Shown: positions 39,501 through 54,500 of the stretch, one piece after another
Layout: each line of letters begins with the position of its first letter
Position numbering within the stretch: the first letter of the stretch is position 1
NCBI RefSeq assembly: GCF_022605725.1
Contig: NC_065554.1
Coordinates: forward strand, 13,535,100 to 13,599,099
Length of the DNA stretch: 64,000 nt
From: Anthonomus grandis grandis
Taxonomy: Eukaryota > Arthropoda > Insecta > Coleoptera > Curculionidae
Direction: 5' to 3'
Made by a program: the position numbers and the translations under genes
Notes under the pieces: model-generated
Databases searched by the model: none
The model's input: only the letters and a program-made list of their open reading frames with translations
Told to the model about the DNA's origin: nothing

Positions 39501-42500
39501 GCATGCAAGTCTTTGATGGCAGTTTGTTTCATGCCACAGTCATAAATCATGAGCTATTATCGTCATAATGACTGCATTTCGTAATATTTTTTTCAGGATA
39601 TGGATTTCAGTTTAGAGATCTATCCACTGATTACGCCTTTCTATGGTAAATAAAATAGTTTCACCTTTGAGTGGATTAAGGTCCGCTTAGTTTTCTCCTT
39701 CTATTTAATAACACACCGTTTTTTAAATGATCGACTCTCTGCCCTATTGCGCCTCTTGGGGACGAAATTTAGCACTTTTAGAATCAGTGAACTCTTATTG
39801 ATTTTCTTGCACTAGATAGGTAATTATTGAAGACTGAAACATTTAATATTTATAGACTCGCTGTATTGGTTTAGTGTCATTCTCTCCAGACCATACATCG
39901 CCACAGGTAAAACGCACATATTAATGCTGAATGTTGTCTACAAGACTTACTTTCGTTTTATGAATATTCATTTTTAGACCTATGCTCTTAGAATCTTCGC
40001 CCAGTTTATCCGAGCTGTTTGAAATTATAATACCATCACCATACCTGTTGCCATTTTAATTTCTTGAAGACATCTTCAAGCGCCAAAGTAAATAGCTTCG
40101 GTCTTACTGTGTCTCTTTGACGCATTTCTCGACTCAATTCAGTTTTATTTGTTTTGACTCAGCGATTTTTACAAGAATTGTTGCCTTCTTATAGATATTT
40201 TTAATAAGAGCGCTATATCTTGAGCAGTCTGGTATCATTCAACGCATTCGAGAAGGACTATGCTTCTGTCGAATCGAATGCTTTGTGAAAGTCCACAAAT
40301 GCCATAAATATGGAAGTATTGTTTTCGATAGATTTTTCTATTAAGGGTTGTAATGTCTGTAAATCATCGTTTGTGCTGAATCCGTTTCGGCAACCTGTTC
40401 TACTGGCTGGTAAAAGTCTAGTTTTCTGGAGAGGCAATTGGTAATAACTGATAGTTAAAGAGAATATTTTCTATATAGTTTTTTTTAAGTTGTCAGGTCT
40501 TTTCCAAGTCCCTTTCCGTTGAAGCGTTTTCCTGAAGAATCTGTTTAAATAATGTGTTGAGTTTTTTATTGTTTAGGAAGTTTGCTAGCATTTCTATTCT
40601 AGATGTTGCTATCTTCTAATCCATAGTGACCAATAATGTCAGAATCCTCGAGTTTTCTCTTTCCGATCTTGGCATTAAGGTCTCTAATTATGAATATGAG
40701 TTGCGCTTTTTCCTGTTTCTTTGCAATGTTTATGTCTTATGGTTGTTTCACTTCTTCATCTTCTGCGGTGCTAGTAGGCGCATATCCATTGATTACTTGA
40801 ATTGCATAATGTTTGTTTAGTTTCACCATTAGGTATATAACTCGGGTATAACACAAAACTTAGTTACTCTGTTTTTTAATCTTCTGTTAATGAGGAGAGC
40901 GAGTCCTTCGATGTGGTGGTGTACGTTTTGAGTTTTCTGATATAGCAGGTTGCCTGACTTTAACGCTGTTGTTTGCTCACAAGGTAGGCGTGTTCTGGAC
41001 AGTTCTATTATATTTCGATTAATGAGTTCTATCTCTTGCTGCAGTTCCTTAAGATGATTTTCCGTTCTTATGGTGCATATATTGTAGGTCGCAATATATA
41101 TATTCATCAATGTGTCTAGCCGATTAGTCGAGTTCTTGCCCTCCCCAGATTCCAAAGAACTGACTGCCAGATCAGTGTGAAAGTTTGTGCTTCTAACTCT
41201 ACCGACCTGGGGTATTCAGGTTTAACGATTTCTCATCTCATTCCGTTTCAAGCCGATTCAGGACGGTATTACCCTTCACCAGGGAAGATGGGAAATGGAT
41301 TACTAGATTTTGATCAATAAAGGGATAAGACATAATTTCTCTTAGTAAAGGATTTGAAAACAAACCATGGCTCGCGTAGGCAAGATCGTAACCCTGAAGT
41401 AGATTCTTTACTGGAATCGTAGAGAAGTTTCTACCGAATTAGTACTTAATAGACTCCGCGCGACACATACCTACCATTGTCGATGTGAATATTAATTCGA
41501 AACACCTAAATACCAAAAGTACAATCGCTTCGAGGTTTGAGGACCTTTAGTAAGGCCTGTGTTACCCTGAACCATGCACTGTTGTACACAAAACTTTTGT
41601 ATTATGGTTTTAACTTTAAAACTATTCAACTTGTTCGCAGCTATTTGAATGACAAATTGCAGTCGGTCACAGTTCATAAAATTTTCAGGCGAAAAATTCA
41701 GGCTTCAAAAGTTCAGGCTTAAATCCGAGCCATTGTGTGTGGATTTCTTTTGCTGGTTCAATGCAATTAAGACGGTTAGGAGCCTTAATTAATTAGAGTT
41801 TTTAAATACTCTTTTAATAGTAGATGAAATCATAATCGCCATAATCTACCTTGGACCAGGTAAAAATTGGGCGTCTCAAAACTTTCTTTAGACATCGTGA
41901 TCATGTCAGTCATTAACTTTCAGAATTGAAATGATTAGATATATCCAATCAAGAAAAGCTACAATTTTGTTGCTTTTTTTGTAAATTGGTTTCATAGCTG
42001 ATTGAAAAATTATCTCGGATGAATCTCGGTCAGAATCGTGTAACACCCTTCAATTTACTCTATTTAATGCATTATTTTAACTCCTCAAAACTCTTTTTCC
42101 TATACTTCAGTTAAAGTTCTAAATATGTATAATATAAGTCAATTTCAAGATATATCCGCTAATATATATAAACGTAAAATGAAACAACTACTTCTATAAA
42201 GTATAAGTTTATTTATTTATATCTTCCTTTCTTTATAGCTTATTATATTTGTAATCTTTATTATATCTTTCTAAATGCTGGGTTAAATTAGTTAAAGCTG
42301 ACCTTCAGCTAGATATAATAATATAATATATTAAATATAATTATTTACATACGTTTTTTTTAATTTATTTATATTAGTTATTATGTTTCTTTGTAAGATG
42401 TATCTTATTTAAATGCCAATATTGGTTCTAATAAAGAAAGAATGATAAAAATTAAAAAAGAATGATGGATTTCTTTGAAATAAATATACTTTAAGATTTA

Positions 42501-45500
42501 GATTAGAGAACTGACTTTATAAGACCAATTATTTTGAAATATTATGTGAGTATAGTTTTGGTAATTTGAAAATAAGTACCCCGCTATGGCTGATTGTGTA
42601 ATAACGGTAAAATTATAAAAAAAAGAATATCACAATTTTTTAAATAATTAGTAGACTCGTACAGGAAAAAATACATTAGGAAAACCATTTAAATGAGTTG
42701 TTATGATACATGGTGTTATTGTAGCTATATATTATAAAAATATCGTGCATTTTTATTTTATAATTTTTTAAGTTAAAACACTTTTTAAAGTTTAAACACA
42801 TTCACTACATATTTTAAATAAAATGTATAAATGTATTTTAAAACTAAACATAAATTGAGTGGTATTGCATGTAAACACTCCACAAATCCGTCGCCTGGAA
42901 AATCCCACTCTACAAATTAAATTCAAACTAAAAACAAATTATTTACACGTGGTTTCTTACATAAATCTTTCAAAACAGAACTTGTGTATCGACATTAGAC
43001 TGTTAGCAAAATAATCTGAGTTCAACAATAGAAACGGAACACACCCATGCCAAACCAATAGCGGTAATTTTTTTTGCTTCTCATTGTAATTATTAAAACG
43101 TATTTGGCAAATTCTCATTATTATTCCGATTGTCATCGATATGAGAGACTGGCTCGCCTTATAAAAAGAAACCTAATTAGGTAACTCTGGTAGGAAGATT
43201 AATCTCATGTTAATAGGCAAATTTCTAGGCTGCGAATATTAATAATGTTATGAAAAAATCTTAGGCTCTTCAAGTATGTCATAGAAATGGCCAACATACA
43301 TATATTAACTACAATAAAATTTATTAAAATCGAAACTTTTTTTTTGTAGCTATGGGGCTTAGACGTCAATCTTCTTATTGTGTTAAACTTTTGCCAAATC
43401 TGTGTATATTAAAAATAATAAATATAAATCTGTAAAATTATTCGAATAATGTGTCAATTAATTAGTTATATATTCCATAGGCTAGTTAGGTTATATGTAG
43501 TCGTATAATATAAAGTTTTGGTTAATTAACCGCTTGCTTGGCTTTTGTGAGTTAATGTTAGTTAACCAAATGTTTTTCTTATAAAATGTATATATTTATA
43601 TATTTCGTTCGAATATAGGATTGAAGAAAATGCAAGGGCAAATCTCGACGAAAATGACCGAAAGAATGAGCAATTAGCCGAAATTATATGTAGTGTTAGA
43701 TCTTTAAGTAAATATGAAGGAAGATCTTTCCGCACCTTATGCCCACAAGTAAGTATGTTTCTGTATTTAAATTATTTGTTTATTGTTTTTATTGCAAGCT
43801 CGAATACAGTAATTGTTTAGCATGTTTTTTTATTTTATTTTTACTGGATTTCACGTAACAAAAAACTTAAAATGTATTTTAAGCGTCCTAAAAAACCTAT
43901 AATATATTTTTCCATAATCGTCAAGTATAATGAATGGATCCCAAAGATTTTGCATCAGACTCAACATTCGCAATTTACGTATAGTAGTAATATGTGCATT
44001 TTAAATGCTAATAATAGTAGAGCCAAGCTTATACCCTGCTTTTATTTTAAACCGAACCACAACTTTCGTAAGAATAAAAACGTTAATTTAAATAGATTTC
44101 TCACTTTATAGCGAGTTTTATCTAACTTTAATTTTGCATTTAATGAAGTTCTGTCAATCACCTTCTAACTTTTTATTAAAATCACTTTGATTTTGTCAAT
44201 TAGAAACTTTGATCATGTGATACAGCATAAAATTGTTTATCCTAACTGTACTAATAAAAAATAATTTATGGTAGGTAAACTGACGTATAAGCGAATAGTA
44301 ATCAATAATATGTGGTAATAATGGATATTTTATTGACCGCAAACTTTGGTATGTGTTTATACATCATTTTAAGGGGCGTACTTGACTATACTCCAGAGTT
44401 GCTCAACGGTGTCAAAAATTCAACTTATAAATTCATAAGCAAGTAGAATGTGGTAAAAGGCAGTTCATTTAGTTAAAAGAGTTTATTTTGTCAAATGCTT
44501 GAAATGTGTGCCGTTATTAGGTAGACAGGCCTAAAAGGCCTATTTTGAAATTTGATACTAATATTATATCCGAGCAATTTGCTATTTTTACGAAAATAAA
44601 CAAAGGAAACTAAAAAACAATTTGCTAGTGCCATGAATACCATACAAAGAAAATGGGAACTTACCAAACATTATAAACAAAATTTTGTTTAAAATGTAAA
44701 TAACTTTTTGACTTTTCGTTTTGTCAAGGATAGAAGTAAAGACAATTTTATCAATGTCATCTTTGGGAAAACATCTTGTCGAACTTGCATTGTCTTATTT
44801 ATTTAATGTAACACGACGTTTCGGTTGGTAAGTATCTCCAACCGTTATCAAGTGTAAACTGGTCTAGGTATCAGTTGTGCAATGTAAAAACCCAATGGAC
44901 GTCGGTGTATAGTTAAAGAATTGGAAACGGAAAATGAATAAAATTTATAAAGTATTTTCATTTAGTCCACAATAGCTCAGCACAAACTCAGCATCCGGAC
45001 GTAACAAAATTGCAGTTAGGAAAGTACATAGTCCTAAGATTGTGAATTCTCTAAAGAATTTATTTAACGTAAATTAGTAAAATTAATCAATAAAACTATA
45101 CGAAATAGATCCCCAAGAATTGAAAATCGGCAAAGTTACTCTACTTGTCAAATCACGTGATAAAAAATATATGAACAGTTACAGGTTTTATTAATTTAAA
45201 TTTTTATTAAAATTGTATTATTTTAGTAGTAAGTGGGTTCTCTAAGATCCTAGAGAAAATCATAAAGAGGAGAATGTTGAATGGTTTTATAAGGAACAGT
45301 AGTTGCAGCATATAGTTATCATCAGTTCCTGGTTTTCTGTTATATTGTTTTAAGTATTAATTCTGAAGTTGGCCAATTTGAAAGCAAATATCTACTTTTG
45401 CGAAAGACCCTCCTGATGTATATAGGAACAAGCAAAAGTACTATCTGCTTTATATAAAAAAGGGATTAATTATTTAAAAAAAGTAAATTTTATTATCATT

Positions 45501-48500
45501 TTCATAACGCCTTTTCCTTATACATTCTAGACACCTTTTTCTTGTGTGGGGTATATGTAGCGCATTTAATTTTAATAAAATTCAAATATGTCAAAATAAA
45601 ACCTAAAAAAATTATATGTAGTTCTCACACACTTTATTCAGACTAAGGGAAATCTTAGAAATAGAAAAATGCAAAATATTTTATAAAGTTAATAACAATC
45701 TATAAAAATGTAACATAACTTTTATGTTTTTTCATAATGTGCATAACTACCAAACAAGATCAGTAAATAATATTTGCCAAGTTTCTACGAAGACGAATAT
45801 AGGTTTAGAAAATCCAATTAAAAAACTTAATAAGGTACCTCATTATACAAAAGATTTAAATACCAGTCTACATCTTGTAAATTTAGTATTTGAGACTGGT
45901 ATTTTTCCATCAATTTTCAAACATGCCACTGTAACCCTGTTGCATAAATCGGGAGATAAAAAATTATTAGTAATTATAGACCCATAGCTTTAACCAGTAA
46001 TTTTTCAAAAATCATAGAGAAATACATAAAACTTAGACTTAACGAGTTTTTAGAAAAAAAAATTATTTTTTGTCACAATTTTAATTTGGATTTAAACAAA
46101 ATAAAAGTACAGAAGATGCGGTGAATTGTATTACAGAACAGATAGGAAAGTGTTGCGACTGTGACGAGAGGTGCATGGCAATATTTCTGGACCTCAGCAA
46201 AGCGTTCGACACATGATATTCTGCTAAAAAAACTGGAAAATATTGGGATTCGAGGAATCCTTTACAGCCTGTTTGAAAGTTACATTAACCAAAGAACACG
46301 AAGCACTAAAATAAATGGATGTGTCAGTGTGCGTAGGTTGGTAGAATATGGTGTGCCACAGGGAACTGTCCGTGGACCGGTATTGTTCTCTATATATGTT
46401 AATGAGTTGTTGCAGTTGTTACCTAATGTCGGCATGATGTGTTTTGCAGATGATACCGCAATAATGATGAAGGAAAAGTCTTGGAAGGATGTAAGACTGT
46501 TTCCATGAAAAAAATCAAAACTTGGCCTGGTTTAAATTATTTAACACTAAACTCAGAAAAGTCAAGCTTTTTATGCTTTTCTGTAGATTCAAGAACATCT
46601 AGCACATTAAAAGAGATCACATTACACGAAAACGACTGTGTCATAACTGAATATTCTTGCACCCAGCCAATAAAAGGGCAGACCAAGGTTAAATATTTAG
46701 GTGTTATTTTGGATGAAAATCTAAAGTGGCACCAGCATGTTGAGTATATTTCCACTCGAGTCCGGAAACTTATTTATAAATTTCGTCAATTAAGATAATT
46801 TATGCAAAAAAGACCCTTACGACCATTTAACAAGCTCTGGTTGAATCAATTATAAACTATTGCATAACAGCATGGGGCGGAACAAGTAAGACCATCCTGA
46901 AACCTCTTATGATTACCCAAAAATAAAATTGTATTCCTCGGATATTTTATTTAGAGAAGCTAGATTGTTGCAAGTAAATCAAATTTACTTGAAAGCAGTG
47001 GTTAGACTTCTGTGTTAGAATCCACACTACTTGCATTTCATATCTCACAATCAGAACACTAGACAAGCTTTAAATAAGAATGTAACTATCCCAAAGACCA
47101 CAAAAACTAAATGTCAAAAAACTTTAACATATACCTCAGTAAAAATCGATAATCAACTTCCCGTAGAACTCAGAAATAAACCCTATAACAAAATTAAAAG
47201 TAAAATCCACGACTGGATATTAGATGATAACGTCACTTGGTTAGTATGATACACATAGTACTGTTTATTTTTCTTCCTGTTTTTTTCCCTTTCTTTCCTT
47301 TAATTTAATTTAGTTCTATTTTATTTTTTCAATCACTTTTGTTTATATATTATTTTTTTAAAAATTGTTTTTATTTTAATTAATTAATTTGGATAGACAG
47401 GAAATGCACACACAGTATTTTTAAAATATCATTGTGCATTGGGTATTCTTAGTGGTTAAGCAGTTGTTATTTTGTAATATTATAATGTATGAATATATTA
47501 TCTGCTGAATATATAGGGTGTCTCCTTTTTCATAGGGACAGTATTGCTATCTCCTATACTATAAAAGATACGAGGGCGGTTAAATTAGAAAAAAGTTGCG
47601 GCATTTTATTCTGATTAAAAAAGTGTATTTAGATTTCTTATGCGACGTTTTATTTTTAAGATATCATCAACTTTTTTTTTAAATACGGACCTGGATTTTT
47701 TATTTTATATTTAAAAAGAATTTTTATTTTCCTTTTCAATAATTATAACTTAAATGTCTGTCTCGACGTTTCGGTATAAAAATAGCAGTTTTCAAGCTTT
47801 TATCTTTAATACGGACCTGATTAGTATTTACAAAATTAAAATACCTTTTGAATGCATATTTACCTATTTATCTTCAATATCAAAAATAAAATTTTAAAAC
47901 TACAGTGCCCTTTTTTTTATGGGTAAGAAAAAGAAATTCGAAAATTTGGTATGGTTCTTTTAATTTACGAGTACTTGCTTTAGATTGAGAAGGGGAACAA
48001 TAAATGTGTAAATAAAATAGAATTTTACACTTTTAATAAAAAATATTTTATTTACTTTACAAACAAATGAGAAACGTGTACTAACCAAAAAAATAACAAA
48101 ACAATACGATTTAACTAAAGAAACAACATTCTCTTTACATACATTAGGCAAGAAAAGTTGCTGTTTTTCTTGCTTATAAAGCAGTTTTTTAGTTCTGAGA
48201 AGAAATTAAGCAGTTTTTTACAAATAACATTTACACTATTTACAAAAAATTTTTGAACTGACCCCCATTATGTTCAATGCATTTTATGGTCCTTAAAATT
48301 CTAAATTCTCTATTGAGCGGGTTAAGTATTCGGGCTTTAAATCTTTAAATGCAGCAGTGACCCGATGTGTTAACACCTCCATATTATTTATTTCACTGTT
48401 ATTGACTTTATTTTTTAAAAATCCCCATAAGAAGTAATCCAGAGGATTAAGGCATGGGGAACGAGGAGGCCACCTTACAGGACCGTTTGTTCCTTCCCAG

Positions 48501-51500
48501 TAATTAGGGAAATTTGTGTAGAGAAAATCTCGGGCAACAGCGGAATTGTTAGCGGCACAGCCATCCTGCATAAACCACCGAATACTTCTTAATGTTTCCA
48601 ATGGAATTTCAGCCATAACTTTCGTCAATAGGTTAACGTACCTTTCACCATTTAAATTTCCATCAATAATTTTGGGAGCTATGCCTATTACCGATGATTC
48701 CGCACCACATATTAAGACTAAATCGATTTTGAGGCTTAGTTTCTTCTACTAAATGTGGGTTGTTTTGCGCATAGAAATGCTTATTTTTTCGGTTAAACAT
48801 GCCACTATTAGTAAATGTATTTTCGTCGGTCCATAAAATGGTCGTAGAGAACATCGGGTCTGCATTTAACATCTCTTGATACCAACGGCAGAAAACAAGT
48901 CTGCGTTCTGAATCACCTGGATGCAGTTTCTGAACCGGTTGGAACTTGTAGTCATGATACCTATGTTTCTTTAAAATTTTTCCGACCACTGAAGGATGTA
49001 TTCCACATTCAGAACCTATAATTCTTAATGAAGACTCCGGATAAAGATGAATTTGAGCTAAAACATTAACATGGTTGTATGTTATTCTTGGCACGGTATT
49101 TTCCGCGTTTTTTCGATACACATCCAAATTCGGTGAGGTTTCTTGAAACCAAATAAAAAGTTTTTCGCGCTGGAGCAGTTCTGTTTGGATATAATCTAGC
49201 ATACTCCCTTACTGCATCATCAACCTTTCGATAACATCTTATAAAAACATCGTACATGTCCTTTTTTTCACTATCACTATACGGTACCATTTTACAACTT
49301 GTATTTATTTTGTTAATATTGAACTAGGAAATCGCTAAGGAAACAACCAAAGCTTTTAAGCTAATTTAAGAAACTAACTTACGGCAAAACGTTAAAATAT
49401 CAAAGTAATATTTTAATAATTTTGTTGTAATTAATAATAATAATTGTTGTCGTAGCTACGGCATATTTTTGTTTTCATGGCCTACCTAAATAAGTCACAG
49501 CCGTAATAAATCTGACATTGTTATAAAGTTTGAACCATTTGGGAAGCACGGTTCCATATTCATTAAAGGTGGCTCTCCATGCAGCTTTAAAAATAGATTT
49601 TTGTTATCGAATATTAATATCGAACAAATCACATATCGTAATTTTTTTCCTAACCACATAAAAAAATATCAGCCGCAATTGATGTTAGTGAATAATATTA
49701 GCAGCTAACTCAACCCAACCCAAATCTGCCGTATTTTAATTTTGTAAATACTAATCAGGTCCGTATTAAAGAAAAAAGCTTGACAACTGCTATTTTTATA
49801 CCGAAACGTCGAGACAGACATAGGAAATAAAAATTCTTTTTAAATATAAAATAAAAAATCCAGGTACGTATTAAAAAAAAAAAGTTGATGATGATATCTA
49901 AAAAACGAAACGTCGCATAAAAAGTCTAAATACACTTTTTTAATCGGAATAAAATGCCGCAACTTTTTTCTAATTTAACCGCCCTCGTATCTTTTATAGT
50001 ATAGGAGATAGCAATAATGTCCCTATGAAAAAGGAGACACCCTGTATAGTTATCATCAGTTCCTGGATTTCTGTTGCATTGCTTAAAGTAATAATTGTGA
50101 AGTTGGCCAATTTGAAAGCAAATATCTACTTTTACGGAAAACCCTCCTGATGTATATATAGAAACAAGCGAAAATACTATCTGCTTTATATAAAAAAGGG
50201 ATTAATTATTTGAAAATGTATTATCATTTTCATAACGCCTTTTCCTTACACATTTTAGACACCTTTTTCTTATGAGGGGTATGTGTGGCGCATTTAATTT
50301 TAATAAAATAATGTTTTCAAAAATCAGTAAATAATGTTTACCAAGTTTCTAGGAAGACAAATATAGGTTTAGAAAATTCAATTAAAAAACTTAATAAGTT
50401 ACCTCATTATACAAAAGATTTTAATTACAGTGTATATATTTATATCTACTACTTTGTGTTTTGTTATTCTCGAGAAAACAATTCTTAACATTAGTTATTA
50501 ATTTTGTATCTGTAACACATAACACCATCTTCCTCCACTTGATTTTCTAAACATTGGACGATAGATATTATCTGTGTTCTTTTCAAGAAATTATTTATTT
50601 TTTCGCAAATAAAAATTCTTGCTTAATGTTTGTTTATACGTCAACCGATTTTATCTTTATTATTTTTAATTTTTCTTATTAATTTTATTAGTTATTATTT
50701 ATTAAAGTGAGGTAAGCTGGAAGTTTCTGAAAGTTAAAAGGTGATTGAATTTTAATTAATAAAAAATTAATCTAACGTACTAAGCTACTTGTTATCTATT
50801 TTTTTTTAATTTATTAAATTAGAGGATGTTCGTTTTGAAATGAGAGCACTGTATAGTGCGTCCAAAATTGGTAATACATTTATGATCTCGAAAACTGTTT
50901 TGAGAGAAAAATGGCTCGCAGTAAAAACTGTTGTGAAATTGTATTTGCAATAAATAATGTTTTACTTATAACTGTATCTCTGTTGTAATTTTTAAATTAT
51001 TAAAAAAAAACTGAAGTGGTAGATTTTCTTGAATCTAGAAGAACTTGTGCCTTTTTAGTTAAAAAAATGATAACATTTAAGATAGAAATAATTTAACCTT
51101 AAATTTCGTCTGCTCTGGTGCTTCGCTGCTATTTTTAAATATTGTGATCTACGTTTGCCATTCTTAAAAAAATCTTATAAAATATTAGATTATTTGGCAA
51201 AACCATTGGCATTCTTGAAGTTTTTTTTATATTCTTATCCCAATGCTTCTTATTTTACTAAGATATGTATTTCAGAGTATTTCATCACTCATGTTTTTCA
51301 TCGTTATTGCAATTAGGCATAAAATCTTTTAATATTTATTTGCTATTAGCACAATCACTCACTTTTCCATTTTTTACTTATAAAACAGCTTAAGACAAAA
51401 TATTGTTAAATTCTTTTAGTAAAACCTTTAAGTGATATAATGAATTTTTCACTATTATATTCTAGATCGCTGCGGCCGCCATAGCTGCATCTTACCACAT

Positions 51501-54500
51501 AGTTGTAGGAATAGCTTTAGCATATTCAGCCATATTAATTCCAAGTATAAGCAATGAAACTTCTACGGATGGTGAGATTTATGCTACAAAGACTGAGTCA
51601 TCGTGGATTGGTAAGTCAAACATATTTTCTCCTAAGTACATATATTTTTTGTAATTCGTTTTTTGTTTTTTAGCAAGCACGATAGTTATAGTAACTCCAA
51701 TTGGAGGCATTACGGGTGGTTTTATAATGGACAGTTATGGAAGATTAAACACCTTAAAGCTAGCTGTTATACCTAGTGTGATTGGCTGGATTGTTATAGC
51801 TATGGCACAAAATGTTCCTATGTTAATTATTGGTAGAATGCTTACTGGAATTGCCACATGTATGTTTTTTTGATTAAACTATATATAAATATACTGATTA
51901 AGTGACTTTTAGCATGGGGAAGCAGTCCTGCCATTGTTTACATAACAGAAATAGCAAGAGTAGATATGAGAGGCTCTCTTATTTCCTTTGGTCCAGCTTA
52001 CGCTTCATTGGGTAAATACTAAAAAAAATATAAATTTATTTAAATTCTATGACACTCAATATTTCTCAGGTATGGTCCTGGCATTCTTAAAAGGTTGGTT
52101 CTTACATTGGAGAACAGTAGCTTGGATGTCCTTAGGTTACTCCGTCATACCTTTAATACTGATCTCGTTTATTATTCCTGAAAGCCCTGCTTGGCTTGTA
52201 TCAAAGGGTCGAGTCGAAGAAGCATCTAAAAGTTTGAAATGGATTCACAGAAATCAACCACAACCTGAACATAGGGTATAACTTTTAACGTTCTTCTGTA
52301 AATTTTTATTTTAAGGATCTATTTTAGACTGAAAGCTTAGCAGAGCTGCAATTGCAGTTATTGCAAAAAGAACACCAGCTGAAACTAGAAGAGGAGAGCA
52401 AGAAGGGTAATGGATTTTGGACTAAAGCCAAGCTGTTTCTTCGACCCACCGGATATAAACCCTTAATTATATTATTCGGACTTTTTGTATTCCAGCAATT
52501 TTCTGGAATATATATAACGCTTTTCTATTCTGTAACTTTCTTAAAGGTATGTACATATTAGAGCACTAAGAATATGAGAAAAAAATATGTTTTACACCTC
52601 AGGAAACTGGATCTACGGTCAATCCATATTTAGCTTCAATATTAATTGGAACTGTAAGATGTATTATGTCCTGTGTGAATACTTACATGTTACGAACTTT
52701 CCATCGAAGACCACTGATTATGTTGTCAGGTGTCGGAATGGCTTGTTGCATGCTGTTGTCTGGATTCTTCACTATGTGGATTAATAATGGTCAGTATGGA
52801 TTTATTGGTATTTAAAGCAAAAACAGTATACAATTGGCTATTATAGGAGATATATTTCTTTTGTGGATTTTGTTTTAAAAGTAACATAATTAAAATATTT
52901 TTTATATTTGATTTGTTCGCCTCGAACGTTTTCCAGAACCAAAACTTGCAATAAGGTCATAACAAAATTAGTGGAAGATATGGTTACCAAGAATGAATTT
53001 GCTTTTTTCCAAAATGCGTAAGATACATGAAGGTACCCTAATTGCTCTATATATTATGAACTAGTGAAATAGATAATAAGATATAAATAGCGAAATAAGT
53101 AACTATAGTAATAGAAGTCTCTATAAGAGATTTGTAAAGCTGACCACTTTTTAAAGTTTTTGCTCTTATTTTGTCAACACCAGGCGATTTCTTTTGTTTT
53201 AGTTGATACATGGTGTTTTCCCTTTCCAAAACGATTTGTGTTTGATAAATAAAATGAAATTGCAAGGTATTCTAGGTTTTCGTTGTATGATTATCTATAC
53301 ATTCTATCTGTGTAGCTTGTTTCACTTTTATTTCTTTACAAAATGGATTAAAATATTCCGATATTTCCATGTCAACCTCTATTATATGTTCTGTAGTTGT
53401 TTTTAGTTTCGTTATTGGTTTTTTTTATTGAATTTTTGCTTATTATTTGCTTATTACAGAGGATTAAAAAATATGTGGCATTTATTTTATATGCTTATTT
53501 TTATATTAGATTTAAAATACTCCTGTTTCACTACTTGTTTTATTTCTTTCGTAATTTTGTTGCTTGATATTTTATATTCTGCTTTAATCTGCTAATTTTG
53601 CGGTTGCTTAAGATGTTTTTTAAATAAATTATTTATGTCAATTTAATAATTGCGAATTTTTTGATATTTTGATATCCATTTTTCTTTAGTGTATTTTTTC
53701 TTGTTTGTACTATTGAATACGTATTTTTATTAATATAAAAGTTAAGTATATCAACAAAAAACACACGTAATATTCACATTATTTATACCATATACATAAA
53801 ACCATTTTTCTGTACTTAAGTCCTGTTTTAATTTTTTACAATTAATATAATTTTTGCTTTTCGAATTTCATCCCTTGTAACATTTTAATTTTTTACCTCC
53901 ATCGGTATAGCTATGGGATAATTGTATGTTAAATCATGATTAAAGATATAACATTTTCTATTCGTAAACGTAGTATTATTTGGCATTTTAAGTATAAAAT
54001 GATAAAAACAACTACCTGCAAAAGGCCTAATAATGTCATTTATATTATAGGAATGAGATTTTAAAAGCGTAAAAATATTTTTAATCTTCACCTTCATCAA
54101 TAAGTAACAAAATATCCATATTTATGTTGTCAGTTATATTATGCGCTTTGTACTCTTTAACATTTTGTATATAATTCTTGGATTGAAATTGATTAAGCCT
54201 GATGATCTATATATACAACTTATTACAAGATCATTTTTACAATTTCAATTTTCCCACAGGGTAATCTTCAATATTTTAATGGGTCCAATATTTACAATAT
54301 TGTATTTATATTTTAAGAAGTTTTTTTTGACATAACAACCCCATCACAGTTGAAATTACCGCCGTTATAAATAGCGTTATACCCGTTTTTATAAAAGAAT
54401 TGAATATTATCAACTTGATGAGTTTCAGTCAAAACAATTATCCCAAAATCGATGGAAATTTGATCTAGGAAATAAAGTAATTTATCAAAATTTTGAAAAA

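Noticed and set aside
45312..50430. LTR pair around the LINE
   Set aside because: The direct repeats include RT-domain coding sequence, and the internal RT is of LINE type, so they are a duplication and not LTRs.
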